The translations under genes were made by a program, and so were the position numbers. A stretch of DNA of 64,000 nt, from the NCBI RefSeq assembly GCF_016900875.1, contig NZ_JAFEUM010000004.1, positions 186,001-250,000 of the forward strand, in the 5' to 3' direction. Source of the stretch: Vibrio ulleungensis (lineage in GTDB: Bacteria; Pseudomonadota; Gammaproteobacteria; Enterobacterales; Vibrionaceae). Under the pieces are notes generated by a model. That model made no database searches. It was not told the DNA's origin and saw nothing but the letters and a program-made list of their open reading frames with translations. Below are positions 8,897 through 17,010 of the stretch, piece after piece (position 1 is the first letter of the stretch; every line of letters begins with the position of its first letter).

Positions 8897-9628
8897 TTAG
8901 CCATGACTCTTTAATGGCAGGTGCCCCGTTTTCACCCAGATAATCGTTTCTTGCTCAACATAGGGTGTATGAGCACTCATGTGGGGGCTTCTGATCCAAT
9001 GACCTTTTGGGTAACGTCCCTGCTCGTCGATAAACTCTCCAGAAACGACAAAAATTTCTTCACCACCAAAGTGCCTATGAGCTTGAAACCTTTCCCCTTT
9101 AGGCCACTTTACTAGCGCAACATGTTCGTGCTCAAAATCGTGTAGCGGCATCACTTTGAGGTTTCCCAGTCCATCTAGCCATGGCTGCACTTTGGTATCG
9201 ATACGCACCTCGAGTCTGTCGTCAGCGTTAAACTGATTCAGTTTAACCAGAATAACACACCCATCTCGACTAAAAGGCGCATGCGAGCTTCCGGGAGGAT
9301 TACGCAAATAGGTCCCAGCAGGGTAATCACCATTCTCATCTGAAAATACTCCCTCTAACACCAAGATTTCTTCACCCAGCGGATGAGGGTGCGTATCGAA
9401 CTTAGACCCAGGTGCATATTCAACAATGCTCGTGGTGTGGCCGGACTCTTTGGCTTCTCGCTCTAACGGCTTGCGCTTCACGCCCTTTGATGGACTCTGC
9501 ACCCAATTCGCTGCTTGTGTATCAATGACAAGCCTCTCTCGAAAATCCATATTCAGCATTAATGGTCCTTGTGTTCTTATCGCTTCCTGTTGTAAATCAC
9601 TATACGACAACTTGTGGTAATAGTTCAT
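8897..9628 (-). CDS. Double-cupin protein, ChrR-cupin type
   Basis: Cytoplasmic protein of 243 residues made of two tandem cupin domains. The first holds THPHPLGEE with a later NPPGSSHAP; the second repeats the pattern as QAHRHFGGEE and SPHMSAHTP. The His, Glu and His residues are those that bind a metal in this family. The arrangement is the cupin part of ChrR, the anti-sigma factor, but the N-terminal zinc-binding anti-sigma domain is absent and no ECF sigma gene is next to it. A metal-dependent enzymatic or stress-sensing role is likely but unproven. It is divergent from the GNAT gene at 9.7 kb. Confidence 0.82.
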   Translation of the reverse strand: MNYYHKLSYSDLQQEAIRTQGPLMLNMDFRERLVIDTQAANWVQSPSKGVKRKPLEREAKESGHTTSIVEYAPGSKFDTHPHPLGEEILVLEGVFSDENGDYPAGTYLRNPPGSSHAPFSRDGCVILVKLNQFNADDRLEVRIDTKVQPWLDGLGNLKVMPLHDFEHEHVALVKWPKGERFQAHRHFGGEEIFVVSGEFIDEQGRYPKGHWIRSPHMSAHTPYVEQETIIWVKTGHLPLKSHG

Positions 9629-9684
9629 CGCTAATCGCTAAACCATTGATTATAGGTTTTGATGAGTGCTATAACTGATGGTCT

Positions 9685-10239
9685 GTGATCTCCAAGAGTC
9701 TGGTAATGCAAGTACTTCCACCTGATCAAATCAAGCCGCAATCACTGAGTGATTATGCCGATGAGTGTTATCAATCAGGACTCCGAATGTACCATAACGC
9801 AAGGCACGACCCCAGTGCTTATATACACGGATTGTTGGAGCGTGATAAAGGTAACCCTGACTACCTGAATGGCGGATTTCTTCCAAGTGCGACCTTTTAT
9901 GCAGTGGACGGCGATTTTATCCTTGGTGCGATCCGAGTTCGACGCGGTAGCAACTATCAGGTGGACAACATCATAGGCCACATTGGCTATGAAACCCGAC
10001 CAAGTGCGCGCAATCTTGGAGTGGCTAAGACATTGCTCAACTGGGTCATTGACCACCACCTCATTGGTGATGCCCTCATTAGTGTTGAGCAAGACAATAT
10101 CGCTTCCATAAACGTGATCGAAAGTATTGGTGCAATGGCATTAGAGCCATTTTATGACGACGATATGGGCATCATATTGCGCTTTAAGGTCACGGGAACT
10201 CAAAGTAGCTCTTTGACAAGTCCTCTCCCCAAGAGCTAA
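9685..10239 (+). CDS. GNAT-family N-acetyltransferase
   Basis: A 184-residue protein with the GNAT core: a substrate-side segment (FYAVDGDFILGAIRVR), the acetyl-CoA loop region IGYETRPSARNLGVAKTLL near residues 105-120, and the C-terminal ALISVEQDNIASINVIESIGA strand-helix typical of motif B. It transfers an acetyl group to an amine; the acceptor is unknown. The start shown is a GTG; an in-frame ATG at 9706 (MQVLPPDQIK) is equally possible as neither has a strong ribosome site. Confidence 0.8.
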   Translation: MISKSLVMQVLPPDQIKPQSLSDYADECYQSGLRMYHNARHDPSAYIHGLLERDKGNPDYLNGGFLPSATFYAVDGDFILGAIRVRRGSNYQVDNIIGHIGYETRPSARNLGVAKTLLNWVIDHHLIGDALISVEQDNIASINVIESIGAMALEPFYDDDMGIILRFKVTGTQSSSLTSPLPKS

Positions 10240-10484
10240 TACACTTTTGTTTGATTTAGATTAATTTTTAATCAGAGCAACAGCCGACAGGATCACACCA
10301 ACGAAGCCAAAAATTAGTCATGCTAATAGGGTGTTCAACACTGATTGAGTACGCCTATGCTAAGCCTGTTTCGCAAAATGACTTGGAAGACGAGTAGGCG
10401 GGATTTCCCGCCCAGACTCACTTTCGATGATCGCCACATTTAGCGCTCATCTTCCCACCAGTTAGTCATTGCAAGGAGGCTGCT
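10240..10484. other. Intergenic leader region of the EF-G-like gene
   Basis: A 245-base gap. It contains a short AT-rich inverted repeat near 10259-10275 and a GC-rich hairpin GGCGGGA/TCCCGCC at 10397-10412 without a T-tract. I see no gene here. The only firm element is the strong AAGGAGG ribosome site at its end. Confidence 0.5.
10473..10479 (+). promoter_or_regulatory. Near-perfect Shine-Dalgarno AAGGAGG
   Basis: AAGGAGG five bases before the ATG at 10485. It fixes the start of the EF-G-like gene and suggests efficient translation when the mRNA is made. Confidence 0.85.
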
Positions 10485-12506
10485 ATGCCTATCAATAAGA
10501 TCCGCAATATTGTATTTACCGGTCAGACCGGTGTCGGGAAAACCACACTTGTTGAACGATTACTGTATCACTGCAACGCAACACCGAATTTAGGCAGTGT
10601 TGACAAAGGTGACACCGTTACCGATTTTGATCCACAATCGATACGTTATCATCACAGCATTGAAGCCACACCTGTGATGCTAAGCCATGAAGGTCACCGC
10701 TTAAACATCATCGACACCCCAGGACAAAACGAACTCTTAGGTCGAACGCTCAGCGTGTTTCCTGCCGTCGAAACAGCCGCACTCATCATTGATCCTCAAA
10801 CCCCGCTCAACCAAACAACTGAACGCTTATTTCAATTTGCCAAGCAGCGCGACAAGTGCCAAATGATCATCATAAATAAGCTCGACACTGCACAAGCGAC
10901 CCTCGAGCCATTACTTAATCAGATCCAAGCCTTGTTTGGTGAACGCTGCCTACCGCTAAATATGCCTAGCGAAGATGGCAGTGAAGTGATTGATTGTTAT
11001 TTTGATCCACAAGAAAACCGTAACACCCAATTTTCAAGCGTGGCTGAGGTTCATGAAGCGCTCATAGACCAAGTTATTGAGTTGGACGAGGAGCTCATGG
11101 AGGTTTATCTAGAGCAGGGTTCTGCACTATCGGCTAAGCAACTGCACGACCCTTTTGAAGAGGCTCTGAGAACTCATCATATTGTCCCAATCTGCTTTGT
11201 GTCGTCGCAAACTGGCGCGGGTTGCGAATTACTGCTCAAAACATTGGGCGAAATTATGCCGATGCCCAATGAAGGCAACCCTCCCCTTTTAGAAAGAGAC
11301 GGCAAACAGATACCCGTGAATTGCGAGACCTTAGAGCACAGTGTTGCGCATGTATTTAAAGTCAGTGTTGACCCCTACCTAGGGAAGCTTGCGTATCTTA
11401 GAGTGTTCCAAGGAGACCTGCATGCGGGCAGTCAGCTCTATGTAGGAGAAAGCAACAAAGCGTTTAAGATTGGCCACCTCTATCAACTGCAAGGTAAAGA
11501 GCGTTCTGAAATCGCTCACGCTCGCGCAGGCGATATTTGTGTAATAGCGAAAGTGGATGATCTAGTGTTTGATTCCATCGTACACGATTCCCACGATGAA
11601 GATGGTGTTGTTCTACAAACGCTCGATTTTCCGAGTTCCATGTATTCGTTATGTGTGACTCCTAAAAAACGAGGTGACGAACAAAAACTCAGCGAAGTAC
11701 TCAATCGCATCGCTTGTGAGGATCCTACCTTAACCATAGAGCATCGCCTACGCACCAATGAAACCTTATTGAGTGGACAAGGAGAGTTTCACCTAAAAGT
11801 TGCATTAGAGAAAATGGCGTCTGTTTACAAGCTAGAAGTCGATGTATCACAGCCTAGCGTGGAGTATTTTGAAACCATTACCCAACCCGCAGAAGGTCAT
11901 TACCGGCACAAAAAACAAAGTGGCGGTGCAGGACAGTTTGGCGAAGTTAAACTTAAAGTTCGCCCTCTCGAGTCTGGTGCTGGCTTTAAGTTTGTGAATA
12001 AGGTGGTCGGTGGCGCAATACCCACCGCGCTGATCCCAGCAGTGGAGAAAGGCGTTAACCAAGCTCTCGATGAGGGCGCAATTTCAGGCAATCCAATCAA
12101 AGATATTGAAGTCACCGTCTATGATGGTAAACATCACTCGGTCGATTCGAAAGAGATCGCCTTTGTGATTGCCGGGAAAAAAGCCTTTTTGCAGGCGGTT
12201 GAAGCGGCAAACCCAATTGTTCTTGAACCGATAATCCAGCTTACACTTGAAGTACCCATCCACAACGTAGGGGATGTCACCGGTGACTTAGCGGGCAATC
12301 GCGGCCTAGTGGAAGGCAGTGAAAGTATGAGTAATGGCCAAACTCAAATATCGGCTAAAGCCCCCCTCAACGAGCTGCAAGATTACTCTCGAAAACTTAA
12401 AGCAATGACTGGTGGCGAAGGCACGTTTACGATGACGTTTAGTCACTATGAACCCGCACCACCTTTGGTCCAAAAGGAGGTGTGTAAACAATTAGACACC
12501 GCCTAA
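10485..12506 (+). CDS. Elongation factor G-like GTPase (divergent EF-G paralogue)
   Basis: Translational GTPase of 673 residues, a little shorter than canonical EF-G (about 700). The G domain is intact: G1 GQTGVGKT (13-20), G3 DTPG (about 76) and G4 NKLD (about 131). Domain II (KVSVDPYLGKLAYLRVFQGDL), domain III, domain IV (GGAGQFGEVKLKVRPL) and domain V (C-terminal EGSESMSNGQTQI onward) are all present. It is encoded alone, not in the str operon (rpsL-rpsG-fusA-tuf), and its switch I region is unusual (TVTDFDPQSIRYHHSI), so I read it as the EF-G-like paralogue class found in many proteobacteria. Its role (back-translocation, recycling or stress) cannot be told from sequence. Confidence 0.88.
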   Translation: MPINKIRNIVFTGQTGVGKTTLVERLLYHCNATPNLGSVDKGDTVTDFDPQSIRYHHSIEATPVMLSHEGHRLNIIDTPGQNELLGRTLSVFPAVETAALIIDPQTPLNQTTERLFQFAKQRDKCQMIIINKLDTAQATLEPLLNQIQALFGERCLPLNMPSEDGSEVIDCYFDPQENRNTQFSSVAEVHEALIDQVIELDEELMEVYLEQGSALSAKQLHDPFEEALRTHHIVPICFVSSQTGAGCELLLKTLGEIMPMPNEGNPPLLERDGKQIPVNCETLEHSVAHVFKVSVDPYLGKLAYLRVFQGDLHAGSQLYVGESNKAFKIGHLYQLQGKERSEIAHARAGDICVIAKVDDLVFDSIVHDSHDEDGVVLQTLDFPSSMYSLCVTPKKRGDEQKLSEVLNRIACEDPTLTIEHRLRTNETLLSGQGEFHLKVALEKMASVYKLEVDVSQPSVEYFETITQPAEGHYRHKKQSGGAGQFGEVKLKVRPLESGAGFKFVNKVVGGAIPTALIPAVEKGVNQALDEGAISGNPIKDIEVTVYDGKHHSVDSKEIAFVIAGKKAFLQAVEAANPIVLEPIIQLTLEVPIHNVGDVTGDLAGNRGLVEGSESMSNGQTQISAKAPLNELQDYSRKLKAMTGGEGTFTMTFSHYEPAPPLVQKEVCKQLDTA

Positions 12507-12565
12507 TCGAAAAGATCGGGTTACTTTAGATGTCATCATTTCGAGCAAGCTCAAATTAAAGTTTA

Positions 12566-12602
12566 AAACCCCAGCACAGCAATGTACTGGGGTTTATTTT
12601 TT
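12566..12602 (+). terminator. Rho-independent terminator after the EF-G-like gene
   Basis: Stem AAACCCCAG/CTGGGGTTT with a 12-base loop, followed by ATTTTTT. It lies 60 bases after the stop codon on the plus strand and 73 bases from the end of the convergent fasciclin gene. Confidence 0.9.
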
Positions 12603-12674
12603 CGCCGTGCAAGTCATATTTAAAACGATTGCTATAAGCAGGGCATATATTAATAACGTAGTGTTATCCGGTAA

Positions 12675-13172
12675 TTATTCAGGGATAATTACTGTATCAA
12701 TAACATGAATAACACCGTTACTTGCTTTAATGTCTGCAGATATTACCATTGCATCGTTAATCATTACTTTGCCATTGTCCGTCGATACTTTGACGTCTTG
12801 ACCTTGAACGGTTGTTGCCATATCAATCTTCATTACATCTGCGGACATTACCTTACCGCTCACCACATGATAGGTCAAAATAGCGACTAACTTGTCTTTG
12901 TTCTCCGGAAGAAGCAACATTTCTACAGTGCCTTCAGGCAGTTTGGCAAAGGCTTCGTTAGTTGGAGCGAATACGGTGAAGGGCCCGTCGCTTTTCAGAG
13001 TATCCACTAGATCTGCAGCTTGGACAGCAGCGACTAGGGTTGTAAACGATTCGTTTCCTGCTGCGACATCAACAATGTCTTTCTTCATGCCGTGATGATC
13101 AGCGTGTGCTGTAGTTGCGACGACGAGTGTGGCAAAAAGCGTTGCGATAGTCAGTTTAAATTTAGTCAACAT
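12675..13172 (-). CDS. Secreted fasciclin-domain protein
   Basis: A 165-residue exported protein. The ATG at 13172 has a good ribosome site (GGAAAGGAA) and opens a clean signal peptide ending AHA-DHHG; an upstream in-frame GTG at 13205 would spoil it. The mature part is one FAS1 domain with both conserved blocks: [17 protein letters not shown] (H1) and [14 protein letters not shown] (H2), plus YHVVSG between. FAS1 proteins mediate adhesion or small-molecule binding at the cell surface or periplasm. It is a single-gene unit, a little over 200 bases from its upstream neighbour. Confidence 0.92.
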   Translation of the reverse strand: MLTKFKLTIATLFATLVVATTAHADHHGMKKDIVDVAAGNESFTTLVAAVQAADLVDTLKSDGPFTVFAPTNEAFAKLPEGTVEMLLLPENKDKLVAILTYHVVSGKVMSADVMKIDMATTVQGQDVKVSTDNGKVMINDAMVISADIKASNGVIHVIDTVIIPE

Positions 13173-13352
13173 GCTGTATTCCTTTCCTGTTTGTTTGGAT
13201 AGCACGGAGTTTTACGCCTTAGCTTTTAAATTCGATCATATTTTTTTCAATCGTTGTCAATTTTTAATTACGGATTAATGTTTAATTGCGTAAGGAAATA
13301 TAATCAAGAGCCAACTGTTTTAGAATGTATTAACTTAATACTATGGAGTTTT

Positions 13353-13386
13353 AAAAAAAGGCCCAATTTCATTATGAAATTGGGCC
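13353..13386 (-). terminator. Terminator after the HlyD-family gene
   Basis: Perfect 13-bp stem GGCCCAATTTCAT/ATGAAATTGGGCC with a one-base nominal loop, followed on the minus strand by seven T residues. It lies about 27 bases after the stop codon at 13413. Confidence 0.93.
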
Positions 13387-13412
13387 AAAACACAACATGA
13401 ATAAAACAGTTC

Positions 13413-14444
13413 CTACACTGCAGAAAAATAAGCTTTGTACGCTTTTAAACGAACAGTAGCTCCACCAATTATGTCCATAAAGCCAAGGTTTTCGTGCGGC
13501 TTAGTTGCCGAAATCCAACCCGAGCCTGTCGAACCAATAGGCACGTTATACCCGTCTGGCTCGTTAAATTCGATCACAACGGTTCGACCGTGGCTGCCAG
13601 CATTATTCCCAACGTGACGACGTACCGATTGCTCGCCACTCATCACCGAAACACTGGCCTCACCGGTGCCTGCTGTGACGCTGTGAACGCGACCACGAAA
13701 GATTTCTCCCGGGTAAGCATCAACATAGAACTCCGCAAATTGGCCAATTTCGATGTTGCGGAAGGTTTGATCCGGTATACGCATTTCTACAAATTTTTTC
13801 GATGTGTCGTAGACATGCATGTTACCTACACGTGTGCCTTCTGCTAAGTTAGCGATCGAAATCTGCCCATCAAACGGCGCTTTGATTTCGCGTCGTTCGT
13901 GCTGCCAAATTGCGTTAGCCATTTGCGCTTCTATTGACTTAATTTGAGCAAATACCGCTGCCACTTTGGCTTCATTCGCGTCGATGCGGGTACGCATCTC
14001 ATCTCGTTGAGACTCTTGCGCAAAATCATTCAGTTTGTATAAGCGATCGAGCGTTTTAGCGTCATTTTCGATTTGGTGCTTCAGTGCCACAATTTCAGCT
14101 TCGGCCGCCAGTTTTTGAGCCTCTAAACCTTGCAATTGCGAATCAGTATCTTCCGTTTTTAATACGTAGATCGTCTGACCCTTTTCAACGTATTGGTTAT
14201 GCGTCACCAATACTTGTTCCACCTCTTGACCGATTAAAGGACTTAACACTGCATGTGGTGCTTTAACTGTAGTGCTGTCGGTTAAATCGGCTGGTGACCA
14301 GAAACGGTGTGCAGTGAACAGCATGACAGCAATGAAGCAGCCAGTACCAACCATCACCACGGCATTGCGCAAGGTCCACTGCACCCATCCCACTTTCACT
14401 AACAACCAGCAAATCAATATGTAAGGCAACATAATCTCTTTCAT
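13413..14444 (-). CDS. HlyD-family membrane fusion protein
   Basis: Periplasmic adaptor of 343 residues anchored by one or two N-terminal membrane helices (first ~50 residues). It has a biotinyl-lipoyl half-domain (VKAPHAVLSPLIGQEVEQVLV), a coiled-coil hairpin from about residue 100 to 180 rich in Glu, Ala and Gln, the second lipoyl half (EIKAPFDGQIS), and a beta-barrel with the block IGQFAEFYVDAYPGEIFRG. This is the EmrA/YibH-like layout. No pump or outer membrane channel gene is beside it; its only partner is the small membrane protein ending three bases upstream. Transported substrate unknown. Confidence 0.87.
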   Translation of the reverse strand: MKEIMLPYILICWLLVKVGWVQWTLRNAVVMVGTGCFIAVMLFTAHRFWSPADLTDSTTVKAPHAVLSPLIGQEVEQVLVTHNQYVEKGQTIYVLKTEDTDSQLQGLEAQKLAAEAEIVALKHQIENDAKTLDRLYKLNDFAQESQRDEMRTRIDANEAKVAAVFAQIKSIEAQMANAIWQHERREIKAPFDGQISIANLAEGTRVGNMHVYDTSKKFVEMRIPDQTFRNIEIGQFAEFYVDAYPGEIFRGRVHSVTAGTGEASVSVMSGEQSVRRHVGNNAGSHGRTVVIEFNEPDGYNVPIGSTGSGWISATKPHENLGFMDIIGGATVRLKAYKAYFSAV

Positions 14445-14447
14445 GGC

Positions 14448-14966
14448 TTACTCTCCTGCGTTCGGTTGTGTAGCATTTGTTTGCGACGTTCCTTTACGAA
14501 TAATATTGACGATCCCGTTGCCAATAATGTCCCAGCGTGTAAATGCAATGATGATTGCCAGTACCCACCAGGTTTTGTCAATAAACAGTCCGCACAAAGA
14601 AAGAGCGAAAACGATTTGAGTATGGGCTGAAGACTTTTGCTGCGCTTTGTGCACGGCAACTTCATGAAGTTGCCAAAGCAAATAAAGTACGTAGACGATA
14701 ATCGACAGTGTGATGGTAAAAATGATCCCCATGAACACTTCGGAATCGAGTAATCCCAAAATAACCGGATAGCCATCTAGAAAATAAGATTCGGGTAAGT
14801 CTTTACCATGAATCTTGCCAAGTTTACCCAGCAAAACGGAGATAAGGGTGAATGAACCAACAATGACTGTACCTTTAAACAGTCTAAAAAATGCGTTGCG
14901 GATCCTTTGCAATGTTGGACGTCCTGTCGAGCATGCTGAATCCGCCACGACAGTGGTTTTTGACAT
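14448..14966 (-). CDS. Small inner-membrane protein paired with HlyD-like protein
   Basis: A 172-residue hypothetical protein with about three or four membrane helices (residues 35-48, 75-97, 118-140 and possibly 60-75) and a short Asn/Thr-rich C-terminal tail. I do not recognise the family with certainty; YibI/DUF3302-like inner membrane partners of YibH have a comparable role but I cannot confirm identity. The stop is three bases before the HlyD-like ATG, so they are co-transcribed and likely form one complex. Confidence 0.6.
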   Translation of the reverse strand: MSKTTVVADSACSTGRPTLQRIRNAFFRLFKGTVIVGSFTLISVLLGKLGKIHGKDLPESYFLDGYPVILGLLDSEVFMGIIFTITLSIIVYVLYLLWQLHEVAVHKAQQKSSAHTQIVFALSLCGLFIDKTWWVLAIIIAFTRWDIIGNGIVNIIRKGTSQTNATQPNAGE

Positions 14967-15025
14967 GTGAAGTACCCAATTGAATGTGCGTTAATGAACG
15001 TTCAACAGAATACCAATAGTGACAA

Positions 15026-15058
15026 TTTTTATTGGAATATCCGAAATTCCAATAAAAA
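15026..15058. repeat. 13-bp inverted repeat beside the long palindrome
   Basis: TTTTTATTGGAAT (15026-15038) and ATTCCAATAAAAA (15046-15058) are perfect inverted copies around a 7-base loop. The right arm overlaps the left edge of the 33-bp palindrome, so the two hairpins cannot both form completely. Confidence 0.8.
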
Positions 15059-15124
15059 TGGGGTAAAAACTAGTGGGGGTCAGAGTCGAATGACTCTGAC
15101 CCCCACTAGTTTTTACCCCATTTT
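15055..15124. repeat. 33-bp perfect palindrome with GAAT loop (REP/MITE-like or bidirectional terminator)
   Basis: Left arm 15055-15087 and right arm 15092-15124 are exact inverted copies separated by only GAAT. The core is GTGGGGGTCAGAGTC and its complement. It sits six bases beyond the prpE stop and before the start of the next minus-strand gene. It ends prpE transcripts in a very stable hairpin, but the symmetric arms and the GGGGTCAGAGTC core look like elements I know beside REP-associated (IS200-like) transposases in proteobacteria. No transposase gene is in the window. Confidence 0.85.
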
Positions 15125-15129
15125 CCACA

Positions 15130-17010
15130 CTAATCGTTTTGCAGCACTGCCTCTATTTCACCTAGGCTTTGCGGATCATCAATGGTGGAAGGCACCACAT
15201 ACTGCTCACCATCGGCGATTTGCCTGATCACGCGGCGCAAGATTTTTCCAGAACGGGTTTTCGGCAATCGGTCCACCACATGCGCTTCTTTAAAGCAGGC
15301 AACCGCACCAATTTTATTACGCACTTCGGCGATCAATTGCGCTTTGAGCTGTTCATCGTTGGTATCGACACCGTCTTTAAGCACCACAAGTCCCATAGGC
15401 AGTTGACCTTTAAGCTCATCGTGAATACCGACCACGGCACACTCGGCAACGGCGGGGTGAGCACCGACGATTTCTTCCATTTCACCGGTGGATAAGCGGT
15501 GTCCTGCAACATTAATTACATCGTCGATACGCCCCATAATAAACAGATAACCGTCATCATCGATACAGCCACCATCACCCGACACATAGTACCCCTCAAA
15601 CTGACTCAAATACCCAGATTCAAATCGATCGTGATTTCGCCATATTGTGGGCAAGCAGCTTGGCGGTAGTGGTCGTTTTATGGCTACATAACCTTGCTGA
15701 TTAGCTGGGGCAATCTCACCCAGTTCATCCAGTATTTGAACATGGTAACCCGGTACAGGTTTGGTGGACGAGCCAGGCTTAATCGGCAGTGTTTCTAAAC
15801 CTGTTGGATTGGCCGCAATGGCCCAACCCGTTTCTGTCTGCCACCAATGATCGACCACTGGTTTGTCGGTATGTTGCTCTACCCACTCTAGTGTCGGTGG
15901 GTCAAGCCTTTCACCGGCCATAAAGATGGTTTTTAACTTAGACAGATCGTACTGGCCAATTAAATTCCCTTGTGGATCTTCTTTTTTAATCGCTCTGAAA
16001 GCCGTTGGCGCAGAAAACAGTGCATCCACTTGATACTCGGCGCAAACTCGCCAAAATGCGCCGGGATCGGGGGTTCGTACCGGCTTTCCTTCAAACATGA
16101 TGCTGGTGCACCCATGGATGAGAGGTGCATAAACGATGTAGGAATGCCCTACCACCCACCCCACATCGGAGGCGGCCCAAAATACCCCGTTTTGCGGAAT
16201 ATCATAAATGGCGCTCATAGAGTATTTCATCGCAACCGCATGACCGCCATTGTCTCGCACAACGCCCTTCGGCTTACCCGTAGTTCCTGAGGTATAGAGG
16301 ATATACAAAGGGTCGGTCGCTAAAACAGGGACGCAGTCATGCGGTGTGGCTTTTTCAAGCTCACTCAACCAATCTGCATCGCGCTCTTGATTGAGCTCTG
16401 CTGGACACTGCGAACGTTGCAGCACACAGACTTTTTCTGGCTTCCAGCGACTTTCCATCACCGCTTTATCGACAAGAGGTTTATAAGGCAACACCTTATC
16501 AATTTCGATTCCGCAAGATGCGGTCAATAGTAATTTCGGCTCGGCGTCTTCAAGGCGCACAGCAAGCTCGTTCGAGGCAAACCCACCAAACACCACAGAG
16601 TGAATGGCACCTAATCGCGCGCAGGCCAGCATCGCAATGGCGGCTTCAGGGATCATCGGCATATAAATCACTACTCGATCGCCCTTCTCGATGCCAAAGT
16701 TGGCCAACATACCTGCGGTTTGCGCGACTTGGTCGCGCAACATAGAGTAGCTGTACTGACGCTTGGTTAATGTAACCGGTGAGTCATAAATGAGGGCGAT
16801 ATTGTCGCCGCGCCCTTGCTCACAGTGATAATCCAGTGCTAGATAGGCGGTGTTTAATGTGCCATCGACAAACCAGCGTTCTATGCCATTGTCATCGTTT
16901 TCTAGCATCTTAGTCGGTGCTTTATACCAAGCAATACTTTTGGCCTGCTCACCCCAAAACGCTTCGGGTTGCTCACTGGCCCACTGATACTGTTTTTCGT
17001 AATTAGACAT
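15130..17010 (-). CDS. prpE: Propionyl-CoA synthetase PrpE
   Basis: AMP-forming acyl-CoA synthetase of 626 residues that activates propionate to propionyl-CoA, feeding the 2-methylcitrate cycle. Motifs include the N-terminal block YEKQYQWASEQPEAFW, the AMP-binding loop YTSGTTGKPKG, the region WWQTETGW (A5) and the C-terminal catalytic lysine in KTRSGKILRR. The ATG at 17010 is chosen because AGGAG lies ahead of it and the protein then begins MSNYEKQY as in known PrpE; an upstream ATG-like extension to 17040 is unlikely. The start overlaps the end of prpF by 8 bases, so translation is probably coupled. It is the last gene of the prp operon. Confidence 0.95.
   Translation of the reverse strand: MSNYEKQYQWASEQPEAFWGEQAKSIAWYKAPTKMLENDDNGIERWFVDGTLNTAYLALDYHCEQGRGDNIALIYDSPVTLTKRQYSYSMLRDQVAQTAGMLANFGIEKGDRVVIYMPMIPEAAIAMLACARLGAIHSVVFGGFASNELAVRLEDAEPKLLLTASCGIEIDKVLPYKPLVDKAVMESRWKPEKVCVLQRSQCPAELNQERDADWLSELEKATPHDCVPVLATDPLYILYTSGTTGKPKGVVRDNGGHAVAMKYSMSAIYDIPQNGVFWAASDVGWVVGHSYIVYAPLIHGCTSIMFEGKPVRTPDPGAFWRVCAEYQVDALFSAPTAFRAIKKEDPQGNLIGQYDLSKLKTIFMAGERLDPPTLEWVEQHTDKPVVDHWWQTETGWAIAANPTGLETLPIKPGSSTKPVPGYHVQILDELGEIAPANQQGYVAIKRPLPPSCLPTIWRNHDRFESGYLSQFEGYYVSGDGGCIDDDGYLFIMGRIDDVINVAGHRLSTGEMEEIVGAHPAVAECAVVGIHDELKGQLPMGLVVLKDGVDTNDEQLKAQLIAEVRNKIGAVACFKEAHVVDRLPKTRSGKILRRVIRQIADGEQYVVPSTIDDPQSLGEIEAVLQND

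Noticed and set aside
10397..10412. GC-rich hairpin as a terminator for the GNAT gene
   Set aside because: No T-tract follows and it is more than 150 bases from the stop codon.
15055..15124. Insertion sequence end
   Set aside because: No transposase gene or target-site repeat is visible; only the palindrome can be supported.
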